Source: Trema orientale (lineage: Eukaryota; Streptophyta; Magnoliopsida; Rosales; Cannabaceae). Taken from it: DNA of 64,000 nucleotides. Shown here piece by piece: positions 39,200 through 52,397 of this stretch (position 1 is the first letter of the stretch; each line of letters begins with the position of its first letter). The stretch covers positions 248,001 to 312,000 of the forward strand of contig JXTC01000005.1 in NCBI GenBank assembly GCA_002914845.1. The letters run 5' to 3'. Below the pieces are notes generated by a model that worked only from the letters and a program-made list of their open reading frames with translations, made no database searches and was not told the DNA's origin. The position numbers were made by a program, and so were the translations under genes.

Positions 39200-39742
39200 G
39201 GTTATGTTTGCTAAGACGGAAAATAGAAAGGAATGATAGAGTGTGAGGGAAAAGTGAAGAAAAAAAAAAGGAAAATATCATGGTTTGGTCGGAGAAAAAA
39301 AGGGATAGAAAAAGAAAATAGATGGAAAAATTTAATGTGGGACTTGCTTGATATTTTCTCCCCAAAAAATAGAGAGAAAATGGAAGCAAAAAAGGTTTTG
39401 ATAGTTAATTTAATGAGTGCGTTGAATTACTTAACTATTTTTACGCACTAAACTTTAAATAATAAATAAAATAAAATTAGGGGACGGCTACAGTAGGGGC
39501 GCCCTTACGTAGGGCCACCCTTTATATATCGTTTGATGGGAATCTGTAGGGAATAACGGAAATCTGTGGGGAATCATAGATTCCCATCAAACGGTGAATA
39601 GACAAAGCCCTACGCAGGGACGCCCCTACTGTAGGCGCGCCCAATTAATTAATAAAAATATTTTCTTCTATAGTACACATTTTCTCTCCACTTCATATTT
39701 TTCCTTCCATTCTATTTTATTTCTTCCCGACCGAACATAGCC
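39200..39742. mobile_element. Second Tourist-like MITE, interrupted by Mutator-like copy B
   Basis: The ends GGTTATGTTTGCTAAGACGG and, reversed, GGCTATGTTCGGTCGGGAAG match the 32422-32850 element. The GGAAAGG-type purine-rich left arm and CTTCC-rich right arm are separated by the 39480-39642 insertion. The target duplication is not clear. Confidence 0.65.
39480..39642. mobile_element. Mutator-like MITE, copy B, nested
   Basis: The ends GGGGACGGCTACAGTAGGGG and, reversed, GGGCGCGCCTACAGTAGGGG match copy A, including the internal GATGGGAATCTGTAGGGAAT / ATTCCCATCAAACG pairing. Length 163 bp. The flanks ATAAAATTA and AATTAATTA match at only 6 of 9 positions. Confidence 0.82.
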
Positions 39743-40224
39743 ATTAACCAAAGTTTTCTAGAATTTCAAATTCACACGTAACGAATTCATATGCGAGAGT
39801 AATGGTCACTTTTCATCCAGAACGTTCCAACCAAACCAATCATACTCATACTGGAAACTGCCACTTGACCTAACCCCACTAGTGAAACATAAAACCTCGA
39901 CCATTTTATGGCCTCAGAAACTCTGAAAGTTACCACTGGTGAACTTAGGGGCCACGTCTCTCCAAACCCCCCGTGAGTCGTGACCCATTTCCCTCCGGAG
40001 AAAACTTATCAATGACGTGGTTCCAAAATATCCATCACTTTCCTTCCACTTCATCTGCTATATAAATCCAACCAAGCTCAACAACTTTACATATAGAAAG
40101 AGCATCGTCGCTTGCTTAGGTCATAAATTTTGTATACTACACGTTCATAATACTTTGCAACGTTCTTTGTTTTTGCCTTTGAATATTATTTTTTGGGCAC
40201 TAAACTAATTGATTAAAGAGAAAA

Positions 40225-41181
40225 ATGGCCGCATCAGCCACCATGCAATCCGTTATGTCAAGCTCTCTTACATATGCTACTACCAAGAACAGAGCCACCA
40301 GCCATTTTCGTCCTAGTACTCTAGATTTGCCTAGGTTGTACCGGTGTAACACCCATTTGACCATGAGATCAGTTAGATGCATGGCCACGGTATAAATATT
40401 TATTATCTCCTTACATATATATGTACATACATATATACATCTTAAATATGTAACATATATATGTACATACTAATCTTAACCATTTTGGGGTTTTCTTTAT
40501 TTTTCAGGATGGCGATCAGAAGGAGCAGTCAACACCTGTTACAGAGTCGCCACCACAACCAAAGCCTGCATCTAAGGTATTAGTCTCCAAACTTACTCCT
40601 TTAACCTTCATAATCAGGAGATAGCATAGTTAAAAAAATCGTCATAAACTAGGAAACGTCTGATTATTTTATTATCTAAATAAGATGAGCATTGTCGGTA
40701 AAAATATTAACAATAAGACATTATTTTGTCTAATCAAACTAATTATGTGTGTGCAACACTACTTATCTATTAATATGGCACGAAGCACAGTTGGTATGAG
40801 TGTGTATTATTCACGTGGTTATTTGGTTGGTGACAGGTCAGCACGAAGTTTTCGGACGTGTTAGCGTTCAGTGGGCCAGCCCCGGAGAGGATCAACGGTA
40901 GGCTGGCGATGGTCGGGTTCGTGGCAGCAATGGCGGTGGAGCTATCCAAGGGTCAGGATGTGTTTGCTCAGATCAGCAACGGTGGGATCTCGTGGTTCGT
41001 GGGGACTAGCATAGTGCTCACACTGGCTTCCCTGGTTCCGCTGTTCAAAGGGGTTAGCGTGGAGTCCAAGTCCAATGGGCTCATGACCTCAGACGCTGAG
41101 CTTTGGAACGGTAGATTCGCCATGTTGGGCTTGGTTGCCTTGGCCTTCACTGAATATGTCAAGGGTGGAACCCTTGTCTAG
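40225..41181 (+). CDS. ELIP1: Early light-induced protein (ELIP), chloroplast
   Basis: Thylakoid protein of the chlorophyll a/b-binding superfamily, induced by high light and stress and thought to bind free chlorophyll and limit photo-oxidation. Exons: 40225-40389, 40508-40576, 40837-41181, giving 192 aa. A Ser/Thr/Ala-rich transit peptide (about residues 1-53) precedes an acidic/Pro linker. Helix I is [21 protein letters not shown] (about 94-113), helix [20 protein letters not shown] (131-148), and helix [23 protein letters not shown] (about 166-185); the two E..NGR.AM chlorophyll-binding motifs are intact. Upstream, TATATAAATCC lies near 40060 and ACGT cores at about 39953 and 40015 would fit light regulation. 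A fragment of a second copy lies at 43856-44215. Confidence 0.96.
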
Positions 41182-41542
41182 GTCTTTTTGGTCTTGGAAG
41201 CTTGTGTAAGATTTATGTAAACTGTAAAGTTTTCATGTAATTCCAAAATTCGCAATATATAATTTCAATGGTGCACTGTTACTTGGGATGTGCTGTCCCA
41301 CATGACTTAAATAATATAATGGAAGACAACAAATGTGGGATACTAAACCATTTTCATAAATAACTGACCTCTTTAATGAGTAGGAATATATGATGGTGCA
41401 GTAGTACTAATATATGCCAAAATCTCTTTTTTTGGGGAAGAGTTTTATCTACCAACTGTGGAGTGTGTAATATTAAGCAAATTAAGCTTTAATTTCTTGG
41501 AAATGGAGGTGTGAAGTCCCAAATTTAGATTCCAGGAATGAA

Positions 41543-42669
41543 TTATTGTGTCCGCTGAAGCACAAATTACCCAGTTAATTGTTTGTCACAAATTATCAAT
41601 TTATTGTGAAAAATGCCAAATTTATAAATAGAATTTCTTTGAAGTATAAATTACAGAAAATTATAAGTGACATGAGGATTATTCGTGGTTAAATTTTGTT
41701 AGATTGCGGAAGTGTTAACAAATTTTCTTCATTTCCAAATCTCAAACAAAAGTGTAATTTTTTTCATATCCAAATCTCAAATAAAAGTGTTAAAGACCGC
41801 AAAGAAAATGCTTAAATTAGTAACAATTTTGACACTAATATCAAAAAGGAACAACTAAATAACCTACCAAGAAAAAAAATCCTAAAAAAAATAAAATTTA
41901 AAAACTTATTGAAACCAAATTCTTAAAAACTAAGAGAGAAACATCATAAATGGAGATATTAAATTCGGTTACCTTATCGAGTGTATGGCTGCTTCTAACC
42001 CAAGCGGTAAGCCAATACTAAAGTAGTGTGGCTGCCTATTCCAAAGGTTGCTCCAATACGTGGTAGACTCACACACTCCAACGGCGGCATAACAACATAG
42101 AAGCATATATATGTCCTAGTATCAAGGTCGACACCAACTAAACGAAAGGGTAACTACGGCTTAGTTCATTTAGGTAACTTGCCTTCATCTAATTGACTTG
42201 ACCAAATGAGCTTAGTTCATTTAGGTAACTTGCCTTCATCTAATTGACTTGACCAAATGGGAATCAAATTGGACCTAAAGCCCAAATTAATGGCTTATTC
42301 AAGGATTTTTTTTAGCTAAATAGCTGAATTTTGGATCACAATTTATAAAATGATTGTTTGTCAAATACTATAAAAAAATGGTTAAATTTTAAAAATTAGT
42401 TAAAAAATAACCGTTTTTCATATTTAGTATATCAAAATATATTGATTTATTTTTTTAAAATTGATTTATTTTTCAAAAAATTGATTTACTTTTTTAAAAA
42501 TTGATTTAATTTATAAAAAATATATCAACTAAAAAATGGCCATTTATTAAAATAAAGTTATAAAATAATTTATTTATTAAATATGTATAAAAAACAGCTA
42601 TGTTTTAAATTTATCTGAAAAAAATGTCATTTCTTATAAATTCTCTAATTTTATAGCCACGACTCCAAC
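41543..42669. mobile_element. Unclassified 1.1-kb insertion in exon 1 of the pseudogene, 5-bp target duplication
   Basis: Exon 1 similarity stops at ATGAA (41538-41542) and resumes after a second ATGAA (42670-42674), so the insert has a perfect 5-bp duplication. It is AT-rich with no open frame and contains a 51-bp tandem duplication (42159-42260). It also contains a more complex segment (TGGCTGCTTCTAACCCAAGC, about 41987-42120) that resembles retroelement sequence but was not identified. The ends do not show TG...CA. Confidence 0.6.
42159..42260. repeat. Perfect two-copy 51-bp tandem duplication
   Basis: GCTTAGTTCATTTAGGTAAC...GACTTGACCAAATG occurs at 42159 and 42210 with essentially no differences, so it is a recent event inside the insertion. 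Confidence 0.9.
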
Positions 42670-43678
42670 ATGAAGCTGGGCAGTCAACCACTGGAGGTTA
42701 AACCCATTTTTGTACGTCCTATTATTAAAATGAGCACTCGCGGTTTTGCTATTTCTTCCCTTCTTTTTTTTCAATAAAAAAAGGTAGCAGTATAGGCCTA
42801 CTTGCAATAGTCATTAGAGATATCTATTCTAGAGAGCTACCTTATATAGCAATCATCTGTACCTATATGAATACAAAACTAATCGTGTTTTATAATAATT
42901 TAGCCTAAAAAGTTTTCGTTTGATATATGCTGAGGGTTTTGCTTAATTGGGATGAAGACTTTTCATTATCATCGATCGACCTTGGTACTTATCCAGACAC
43001 TGATTTCATTGTCACAAAGCAATAAACAGTGGCTATCAGTCCTTCTTCCCATGGCTACTTTGACAGGTTTCTGTGATGGGTTTTGGTTGTGGAGGACTCT
43101 CCAATATAATTTAAAACGCTCGTACGTCTCATGAAGTTGGATGTAACATTATAAAGGATATAAGTGCATAACCTTCTTTGATACCGCGGATATATATATA
43201 TATATATGTGGCCATGAACATGACAACGAGATTATGATTGGCAAGGTGTACTCAAGTTTTTTTATTTTTCACTTTTCTGCATGGTATTTATACCATTATT
43301 AATATGTTGAATTACATTTGTATATGCAGAAAAATGCTCTAGAAACTTTATATTCCGAATTATTGACAAAGTGATACTTTTTCTTGTGATTCCAGGCTCT
43401 AAAGCAGCTTCCACGAGAGAAAAACCAGTCGGCAACAAAATTTGGTATTACTCCATCGGAGGATTTTAAATTTGGGGGTGAAGGTGTGAGGGAATGCTGT
43501 GAAGCTAGTCTTAAGGGGCTGGACTTTGAGTGCACTGATTTTGTATTGTCAACATCGTGTCGATACTTCAGTGCCTATAGAAGATAGTACAGTAAGGACA
43601 TAGTCATCAAAAACTTCTAAATTTTTTAATGACTTCAAGACTAAATGCTACTTTAATTGATATGCCTTGCTATGGTAG

Positions 43679-43870
<192 letters not shown>

Positions 43871-44215
43871 TAGATTTGCCTAGGGGCTAGGTCGTACAGG
43901 TGTAACACCAATTTGACCATGAGAGTTCGATGCATGGCCGAGGTATGCAGGTCTCCCTAAGTACTTATATATATCTATATATATACGTACATACATTTTA
44001 CTTATGTATATACACATATTTGTACGTATGTATTGTTCCCATTTGGGCTTGCATTAATTTTCAGGATGGTGATCAGGAGGAGCAATCAACACCTGTTAAA
44101 GAGTTGGCACGCACCACAATCCAATCATGCGCCTTCTCCTCCAACACCTAGGGTAATAGTCTTAAAACTTTTTCCTTTCCTATAAGTTTCATAATTAGTA
44201 GCTAGCATAGTTTGT

Positions 44216-44976
44216 CTGTTTCCCTGTTCCCTTTTCCCTTTTTTTTTTTTTCCTTTTTTTCTTTTGTTTCAATTATATAAAACTAAAAATTCATCATGTC
44301 CTAAGAAAATTGTTCTCTTTCTCTTCTTTTTTTTTTTTTTAACTGAAAGATAGCATGATGAAGAATAATATTTGCTTTTTTGATTGTCGGTCAGAAAACT
44401 TGTGTCTATTTAAACTAAAAACAAGTTAAAAGAGGAGTACTACCCTCTTTCTACTCTTCACGATTCTATTATGGTTTGTTATATTATTAAAATATAAGAT
44501 ATCTTAGCTTGAGAGTAGAGAGTGAAAATAATAATAATAATAATAATAATCTCTGCATTTCTAATTTAAAAAACGCCAAAAGAGATCAGTGACATGCAAT
44601 GGCGGAGTCTAAAATCAACGTCAGAGTGAGCATAAATAAAAATTAAATTGTTACGCAACAGAACCCTATCCCATATTAACGAAGCACTTTCAACACGAAG
44701 CACTTTCAGTTTTTCAACTGAAAGTCGGTGTACAAAATTTGAATACCCTTCAGGAAACTATATTATAATAAGGGATTTGTGAATCACGTTCGTCTCTTAT
44801 TTATTATATTGGACATTCGAAATATATCTTTGAGAAAGGCCTCTACAGTGTTTTTTCAAGCATATAAACAGAAAAGAATGAGAAGAATACATTTTTCTAC
44901 TATTTTTATGTATTTACATATTCACGAATCACTATGAAGCATGAACATCTTTCTTTGGTGCCAACTTCTGCAGATG
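44216..44976. other. Intergenic region, pseudogene end to dymeclin 3' end
   Basis: Poly-T/pyrimidine runs (about 44238-44262 and 44321-44341) and an AAT microsatellite (44529-44551). The last part should be the dymeclin 3' UTR. No ELIP exon 3 relic was found. Confidence 0.5.
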
Positions 44977-47900
44977 CTATGCATCCAAGAAGACCGCACG
45001 CTCCAACTCGCCATTGGCATGACTGTTCGGAACCATATCATAGTTGCTTTGTCTCTGCGGAGGTTTGGAAATAGTTTAAATTGAATATGAATGAAGAAAT
45101 TGATAAAGAAGGAACTTGAATGAATGGAAATTTGAAGTTCTAAACAGCGATCCAACACTTACTTCGGACGGTGAATCAGCCGGAAACAAATTTATGGCTC
45201 CAGGATTGAAACTGAGTGCACTGAAGGACATAGAATAGATAATTGAGCAGAATGAGTATTATATAAAAACGTTCAACGTATAGAAATAATAATGATGATG
45301 ATTAAGTGAATCGAATGCCCGGATACGAAAGGCTGTATAGATCTAAATTTCATAATGATCATAATATGGACAGCAACACTAGACAAATAACATGCTCAAT
45401 TTAGACAACTAATTTCAAATAGCATGTCCATATAATGAAAGAATGACTGAAACTTTTTCTTCTCTCTCCTTTTTCAATTTCTTTTTTCTTGAAGAGGAAG
45501 ATGCAGAAAGAATACCCGCGTGATAGAACTAGCTGCCACACATAGGGGATAAAGAACTCCTCGGGATGACTCTCTTGTTCATACGTGAACCGTAATTGAG
45601 TGAACATCTGATAAAATGGGATTGTCAAGATTTTTAACAAAATACGCTGTCAAGATTTTTAACAAAGTATTCCAGAAAGCATTGCTAAATTTAGACTAGA
45701 TATAAAATCCTTTCTTACCTTCATCCCTTCACCACGCCAAGATCGACAGTTCACAATTATAACTTGGAGGACTTTCTCTACAGACCATTCTCCATCCATT
45801 GTCTGGGCATCCATGCGACTATTGAAAAAATCCAATACCTACGAAGAAAAAGGATTGTATAACTCGACTACACTTAACTATAGCATAACATTAACATTAT
45901 GACATCAAAAAAGAAAGACAGGATGTCAAATTAGCCTTGAGACTTTCCAAATGAAAAATTGCAAGATCTAAAATATATGACTTCGTCAAAAAGTACCATA
46001 GTCTTGAGCACAAGAGAGAAGAAATTTTAAGAAAAGATCTGGGACATACAGTATAGATGTTTTCAAGGAGCTCATTGAAGCGTGGATGATTTTTGAAAGG
46101 CTGGAAAACCTCCTGCCTGTGCATTATTGCATATACAACCTGCACGTTGCATAAATCAAGGAACTCAGAAAACATAAAAAGGTGACCATGTGAATTGTGA
46201 ATTTATTGTGAGAATTGAATAGGGTCACTCCAAAACCATATAACGGTACCTCGGGATTTCGTGGCAAGGCATAAGTCAAAATTGCATTTAATATTTCAAG
46301 GACAAGTCTCAGAAAGTCTGTATAAATATGCATCTCCGTTGACTGCCAATAACAAAGATCCATCTTAGTAAACAAAAGCAGACATCTTTAGGCAATCAAA
46401 TGGAATAAAATTATCTATTTTAAAAACCGTCACAGCTACAGGATAATATGGTCTACAGTCATCACCGTATCATCTGCAAGGCCATTTTCTTCTATTGAGT
46501 TTCCTTTTGCTAAATGCGAATTATTACCTCGTAGCTCTGCCAATTTGTTATACCTATATTGGAAATCATGCCAAAATGCATATTTCAGTAAAATCACAGC
46601 AAACAGAATGTGATCTAGGATAAAAATTAAAACTATATAATTATTAAAGATTTATAAAAGACAAAGCTCATCTTCAGTACAGGACATACTTCCGTGAAAG
46701 CATATCAAAAAGGCTGACCAGTCTTTGTGATGCATATGAACTCAAGCGATGAACATGAGGTGCCATGTTTGCTAAAGTTGCTAAACAAGTAGTATGGAGA
46801 TAAACATCCTGTTACAATAACACAAGTGGAAACTGAAAATTAGAAAAAAGTAGCAAACACAAGTGGATCAATTCGGCAACATATCACTAAATCCAATCAC
46901 ACACAAATTTTCAACTGCATTTTTCGAAACATCAAAATCTATAATGGAAAAGATTCAATATACCAACAATTTATTAAGCTCATGGACATTTTTTTTAATA
47001 TGATACATATACGGGGACTTGAACCCCGGACCACCCTCACACACCCTCACCCTCCCTCCCAACCACTTGTTTTAACACAAGTAAAATATCAAATTGCATG
47101 GGACTAAATCTGACAAGTGACAAAGAATTCATTGTGTTTTTAAAATTACAAACCACACTAGGATTTCTTGCATAATTAAGCTGCATAAGAATTCCTGTGG
47201 TAGTTCCCCCCGTTCCTCTCTCCCCCTTCCCGAAAAAAAAAAAAAAAACCCTATATATATTTATAGATGAATTCTTGTGGTAGTTTTTAAATTCTTTTAG
47301 GAGATGAATTGCAGTGGTAGTTTTTAAACTTTTTTGTCCTACTATTTCCACATAAGTTGATAGGTCTAGAATTCCTGTGGTAGTTTTCAAATTCTTTTAT
47401 CCTGCTATTTCCATACAAGTTGATAGCTATATTAGTCTACAAGCATAATGTGTAAAAACATACTGTAGTCTACAAGCATACAGTATGCCACACCCTTGTG
47501 CATTTTAGACAACACACCAACTACTTTTCAGAGAGGGAGGGGGGAATTTCATCAGATTTGAGTACGGTTCAGAAAATATTAAAACTTGCGGAGACAGTGA
47601 CTTTCAATCAGGTAAGTTTCACTTGAGACAATTCCACCCCAAAACTAGTGTGAAATGTCATAGCTAATTGACATCAATTCAAAGAAACTCTCATACCCTG
47701 ATATCTAAAACATGACAAGTATAGAATCTCACAAGCATTATTTTAGTATAAGTATAGAGCTGTTGTTGATTAAGTCAAAATTTACATGATCAATCTGATG
47801 TATCACACTCATGAAGTTAAAAGAAATATGGCAGACTCTATGAAAGATTGTCGATGTTTCAAGTCATACCCGCAGTTTTGACAGGTTATACTGCACAGTC

Positions 47901-50900
47901 CTTATCAAGATTATTACCAACAAGGAACCAAGAGATGTCTGATGGAGGAGACGTTCTTTATACCAGGGAACATTAGGGAGTATCTGTCCATGCACAAAAC
48001 TTATCAATATGATCCTTATCTAAAAAGTCATACTTCAGGCATCAATAGGCAGAGGAAGTCATACCAATTTGTGAATGCTTGCATTAAAAGATGAATCTTG
48101 ACTGAGCATGAGAAGTATAATCAACAACATGTAAATTTGATTAGACGACCTCTTTGGAGCATTGTATAAAGCTTCCAGAAGGGGCATCAACTGTCAATTT
48201 CATACAGAAACCAATGTCAGAATTAGCCTGCAGTAAAGTCAAGCCAGAGTAACCAGCTACATGCATAAAACTTGAGTATTAGGTGCTGGAAACATTAAAA
48301 AGGCACAAAATTTTTTTAAAACGTTCTGCAGTGAGAGAAATGTCAAATTCTTCATTCATGAAAAATATAAGTTGCAGTTGCATACCAATGTATCCAAATC
48401 AGTCCGCACCAAGACATATTCCAGAAAGTCAGAGTTGCCTTGCAATAAAGAGTAAAGCAACAGTACAGCAGCCTCATCTGCCAAGCATCTGCAAAGGCAA
48501 AACCAATGAAACAAAGCTATCAAAACAGCAAGTAATCTGATAACCTAGAGATCATCCGAATTCACTCCACATTATTTCCAGGTAAGAAGGAAAAAAACAC
48601 AAGGTTAACTTTGCACACCAAGCATTGCTAAAAACGAAAGGGAAAAACAAAAAATTCTAGTTAACTATGTTTTACATTTAGATTTAGTAATTACTCAGAA
48701 AAAATATTATATCCTTACTTTAATCTCTTGTCCAGGCTCCAGACATATTTAGCCAATCATAGGGTAATTTTACGGGATCATGCATAGCACGAGGTAACAA
48801 TTTTTCACGAGTCATTGTCAACCTTGCAATATTTTACTTCATTTCAGGAACGAGAAAAATGTAAGTAACAAAGCGTATGCTAATCCAGTCAAAGATAAAT
48901 AGAAGTTGCAAAGAATCAGCAAGATTTCATATACTTCTGCACGCTAGGTGTAACCTTCAAATTAATATAAAAGGAGAAGAAAACTTACATTCCAAGAGTG
49001 TCAAAAAGAGAAGCAAAAGGTAACCTCAAAACTGGACCATTGTGCACATTTGCTTCAGTATCTAAACGATCAACTGCAAGCAAGGGTAGAAGTCTCACCA
49101 TTCATGAATTTTTCTTTTAGTTTGTAAAAAAAAGAAAAAAAAGATAAAAAGAAGAGGAAATGGATAATTGAGATAGATGGATATCATACATTCAACATCT
49201 GTTGCATTCACTAGGGCTTTGCAGAAAGGATTATCCGAAAAACACGTATTTTGTTTCAAATTGGAATCTGAAGCAGCAGTGTCATCACTTTGGTCTGTTA
49301 TCAACTCATTCTCCACTACGCATTTACGATAATGAATAAGAATAAGTAGTACATGAAGACTGCAGTCTGCCAGTGGACTTCTTGAGCCTTCACCACTTGA
49401 ACTGACCAGATAATTGAATGGTAATAATACAATATTTGCTGCAAGCCAAACATTTAATATAACTACCAGAATTCAGTTTACAAGCTTCAAAATAGTGAAA
49501 AATGTAAAACATCTTCAACAGTAACAGACTTGGGATGATGGAAGATGATAAACTAGAGAAGAAAATTAAAATCATATTTTCCACTGAAATCACTTTTGTT
49601 TTATAAAAGGGAGCATGAAATTCTAATGTAGTCTTGCATTATGATATTAAATAGGCAACCAAAATCTACGTACCAGCTGCAGACCCCACTTTTTGTAGAA
49701 CACCAGGTTGACTTCCCTCTGGAAATATAGAATAAGGGGCAGTGTTCAAGGGAGAGCGTGCAATGTAACTGAGTAGCAGTTTGCGCACAACCAAGATAAC
49801 CAAAGAGCTTTCCTGAAGAATAAAGTAGTGACGTAAGACACAATGAAAAGAAAAAATCTATGAAGTTGAATTGATAATAAAACCAAAATTTGCTTACAAC
49901 CTGAGCCATTGCTGCATCAATGAAGGGGTTCACATCTTTCAGTCCAGGAGATGGCCCAGAAAGAAGTTGAGTTGACATTGCAATCAGCATGAAGTTAAGC
50001 AGCTCCAAATGCAGGACGTATGTATCGGGACTACAGATAAGACAGAGACAGCATAGAATCAGGAAGACGGTGTCAATAATCACAATAGAAATAAACAAAT
50101 GAATACTTCAGGACGTACCTTACATCTATTGAACCAATGAACCTAAGCACAGCATGCATAAAAAAATCCTCAACTGTTTGACCTGCAAAATAACAATAAC
50201 AATGACAAGAAGAATATAGATTCTACAATGCGTTTCTAGAAGAATAGCAGAGAGAAAATTACAATAAAACCCAACTATTACAGGAAAGATGACATAGAGA
50301 TAGAAGCAAGCCAATTCAGCAAGCACACAGTAGGCAGCTTGTATCAGGTAGCAAGCTCAACTCAAATGTCTAGAAGTGATAACTAAATCCTAAAGTGGTG
50401 CAATTTAATACAGGCTAAGGGGATTCCTGAGGAAAAAACAAGGAAGAAAGAATAAAAGAAACAGAGTGAAAAATATAAGTATCACATACAGCCAACCAGC
50501 TGTTACAATATGAGTAAATTACCTTGTGTAACATCTGCTGGCATTGGTTCACTTTCATCTAGGGAGAGAAACAACTCCTCAATCTTGTTAGTTTTTGCAT
50601 TTTCAACCAAGTACTTTAAAAAGATAGATGAGATGTACAATGCATTTAGAGCTTTCCCATAAACAACAGATGGTGCACCAGGAGTTGAAAGAGACTCTTG
50701 CAAACACCACGCCAGATGGATTAGAATCTTTGCAAGGTGTCTGGTGTCATAGTTATTCCGTGCTGCACAAAGAGAATGTGAAACTAAGAAGCAGAAAAAA
50801 ATAAAACAGAAAAATGGATAAGCAAGTCATAGCTATATAAAGCAATTTCTAATATGATATAATATATAATTTTTCACGACACTATAGAGTCATTCCACCA

Positions 50901-52082
50901 TGGAAGTGTAAAGTTCTGCCCGAAACAAACACAAATAGAATTTTGATTCTTATTGGAGCTTTTGGGCTCTTCTGTCTGGCAACGGCATCAACGTTAATGA
51001 AGATTCAGCATTGACCCCAATAAATCATTATATGTGAAGTGTTTGACGAGAAATTCTATTGTCAGATTTCAGATTGCTAAAATTTCCACCAGCACCTAAT
51101 TTCCTTAATGCAGTTGCGTTTCTTAGACATTGAAAGTCTTGACTGAATTGAATTCTTAAAGCTCAAGTGAAGTATGCACCATACATTGGCTAAGGATTTA
51201 CGTTCCCCCAAAGATCTTCATGAGTATCCAACCGAAAAAAATGTTCAAGAAAGTTTAGGGGAATATCTGTAAATCCTCCAATGAAAAATGGTGTCTTCAT
51301 CCAAATATCGAATAGCATCTATTAGTTCCAACAGTTTTGTTTACAACTTATAACTCTTTTCATTTCCAAAGTAGACAATAAATTCCACAATGGAGATGGA
51401 AATCTATTTTGTTTGGTAGTTGCCTCGTGTTGCTTAGGAAAGAACTTCAAACTTGTAAGACGCACTCTAATTGCAAAGCTACTATGTCTACATTATTACC
51501 AAAAGCAAAGCTCCTAAGTTTCAATCTTTGGCTGCAATACCATACGTTTGAAAGAACTATGGCCATAACTCATTCTAATGAATTTAAACACCAACTAATA
51601 CAAAATGCTAGTCCAGTTCTCAAATTCCATCACATATTAGGGAAACTTTTAGCTTCTATAAATTTAGTGTATACAATATCCAACACGACTTTATAATCAA
51701 GCAAAGAGTTATTCATTACAAAAGACTATTTTTTTTCGGCATATCGTAATCGCAACCCGAAATTCAGACTCCTAATTCATTCAACTACACAAATAAACAC
51801 TCCAAAATGTGAAAATTTATCGAGATCACGCAACATGATCAAACAAAAACAAAGAATAGATAGATAGATAGAGAGAGATAAGCGAAACGAACCGAAAAGC
51901 TCGCAAGCTTGGCGAACACGGTGAGGCGGCCATTGAAGATTGAGAGGAAGCTCGAGCAATTTCTGCCAGAAATCGGAGGAGACAGGGAAGGACTTCTCCC
52001 CGACGAAGGTAGCGATCAGGTACTCCGCCGTGTCCTGTGGCCGCGCGCCGCTCCATCGCGGGGTAGAAGGCACGGCCCCCAT
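44977..52082 (-). CDS. DYM: Dymeclin, 18 exons
   Basis: Peripheral Golgi-associated protein family implicated in Golgi organisation and traffic. The hand-built model is 725 aa with all phases joining. Exons from 5': 51893-52082, 50523-50762, 50119-50182, 49901-50030, 49674-49812, 49190-49438, 48989-49073, 48386-48488, 48065-48190, 47870-47983, 46690-46808, 46466-46553, 46250-46342, 46050-46139, 45719-45838, 45516-45607, 45163-45220, 44977-45054. Starts [12 protein letters not shown]; Gly2 with Ser6 fits an N-myristoylation signal. Family blocks include [78 protein letters not shown] and [14 protein letters not shown]. The start is chosen by homology; the frame stays open to an upstream ATG at 52190. 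The C-terminus reads [10 protein letters not shown]. Intron 10 (about 1.06 kb) has repeat-like sequence. Confidence 0.94.
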
Positions 52083-52338
52083 TGGTGGCTGAGGCGACTC
52101 GACTGGGTCAATGCGGTGAGTCGACTGTGATCGGAGCGCCCGAGTCGAAGGATCTAACGACGAGTCGCTCGCTCGCGGTTGATTATTCACGTTAATGGCA
52201 TTACATTAGAGAAAAGAAAACAAAGCTAGAGAGAGAGAGAGAGAGATCGGTAAGGCTGGATCGGATGGCTTCAATGGAGATTGAAACTGAAGCTAAGCTC
52301 GTGAAACACACACCTATGGCTATGGAGATATAGAGAGA

Positions 52339-52342
52339 AGGT

Positions 52343-52393
<51 letters not shown>

Positions 52394-52397
52394 GGGG
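52339..52397. repeat. (GA)n tract followed by poly-G, upstream of dymeclin
   Basis: About 38 bp of GA repeats leads directly into a run of about 15 G on the plus strand (CT then C on the gene strand), roughly 260-315 bp before the dymeclin ATG. A second short GA run sits at 52228-52246. It probably lies in the promoter or 5' leader. Confidence 0.9.

Noticed and set aside
46985..47240. tRNA or SINE signal: GGTTCAAGTCC (minus strand, about 47015-47025) in dymeclin intron 10
   Set aside because: It has a B-box-like word, but I found no A box, cloverleaf or target duplication, so neither a tRNA gene nor a defined SINE can be supported.
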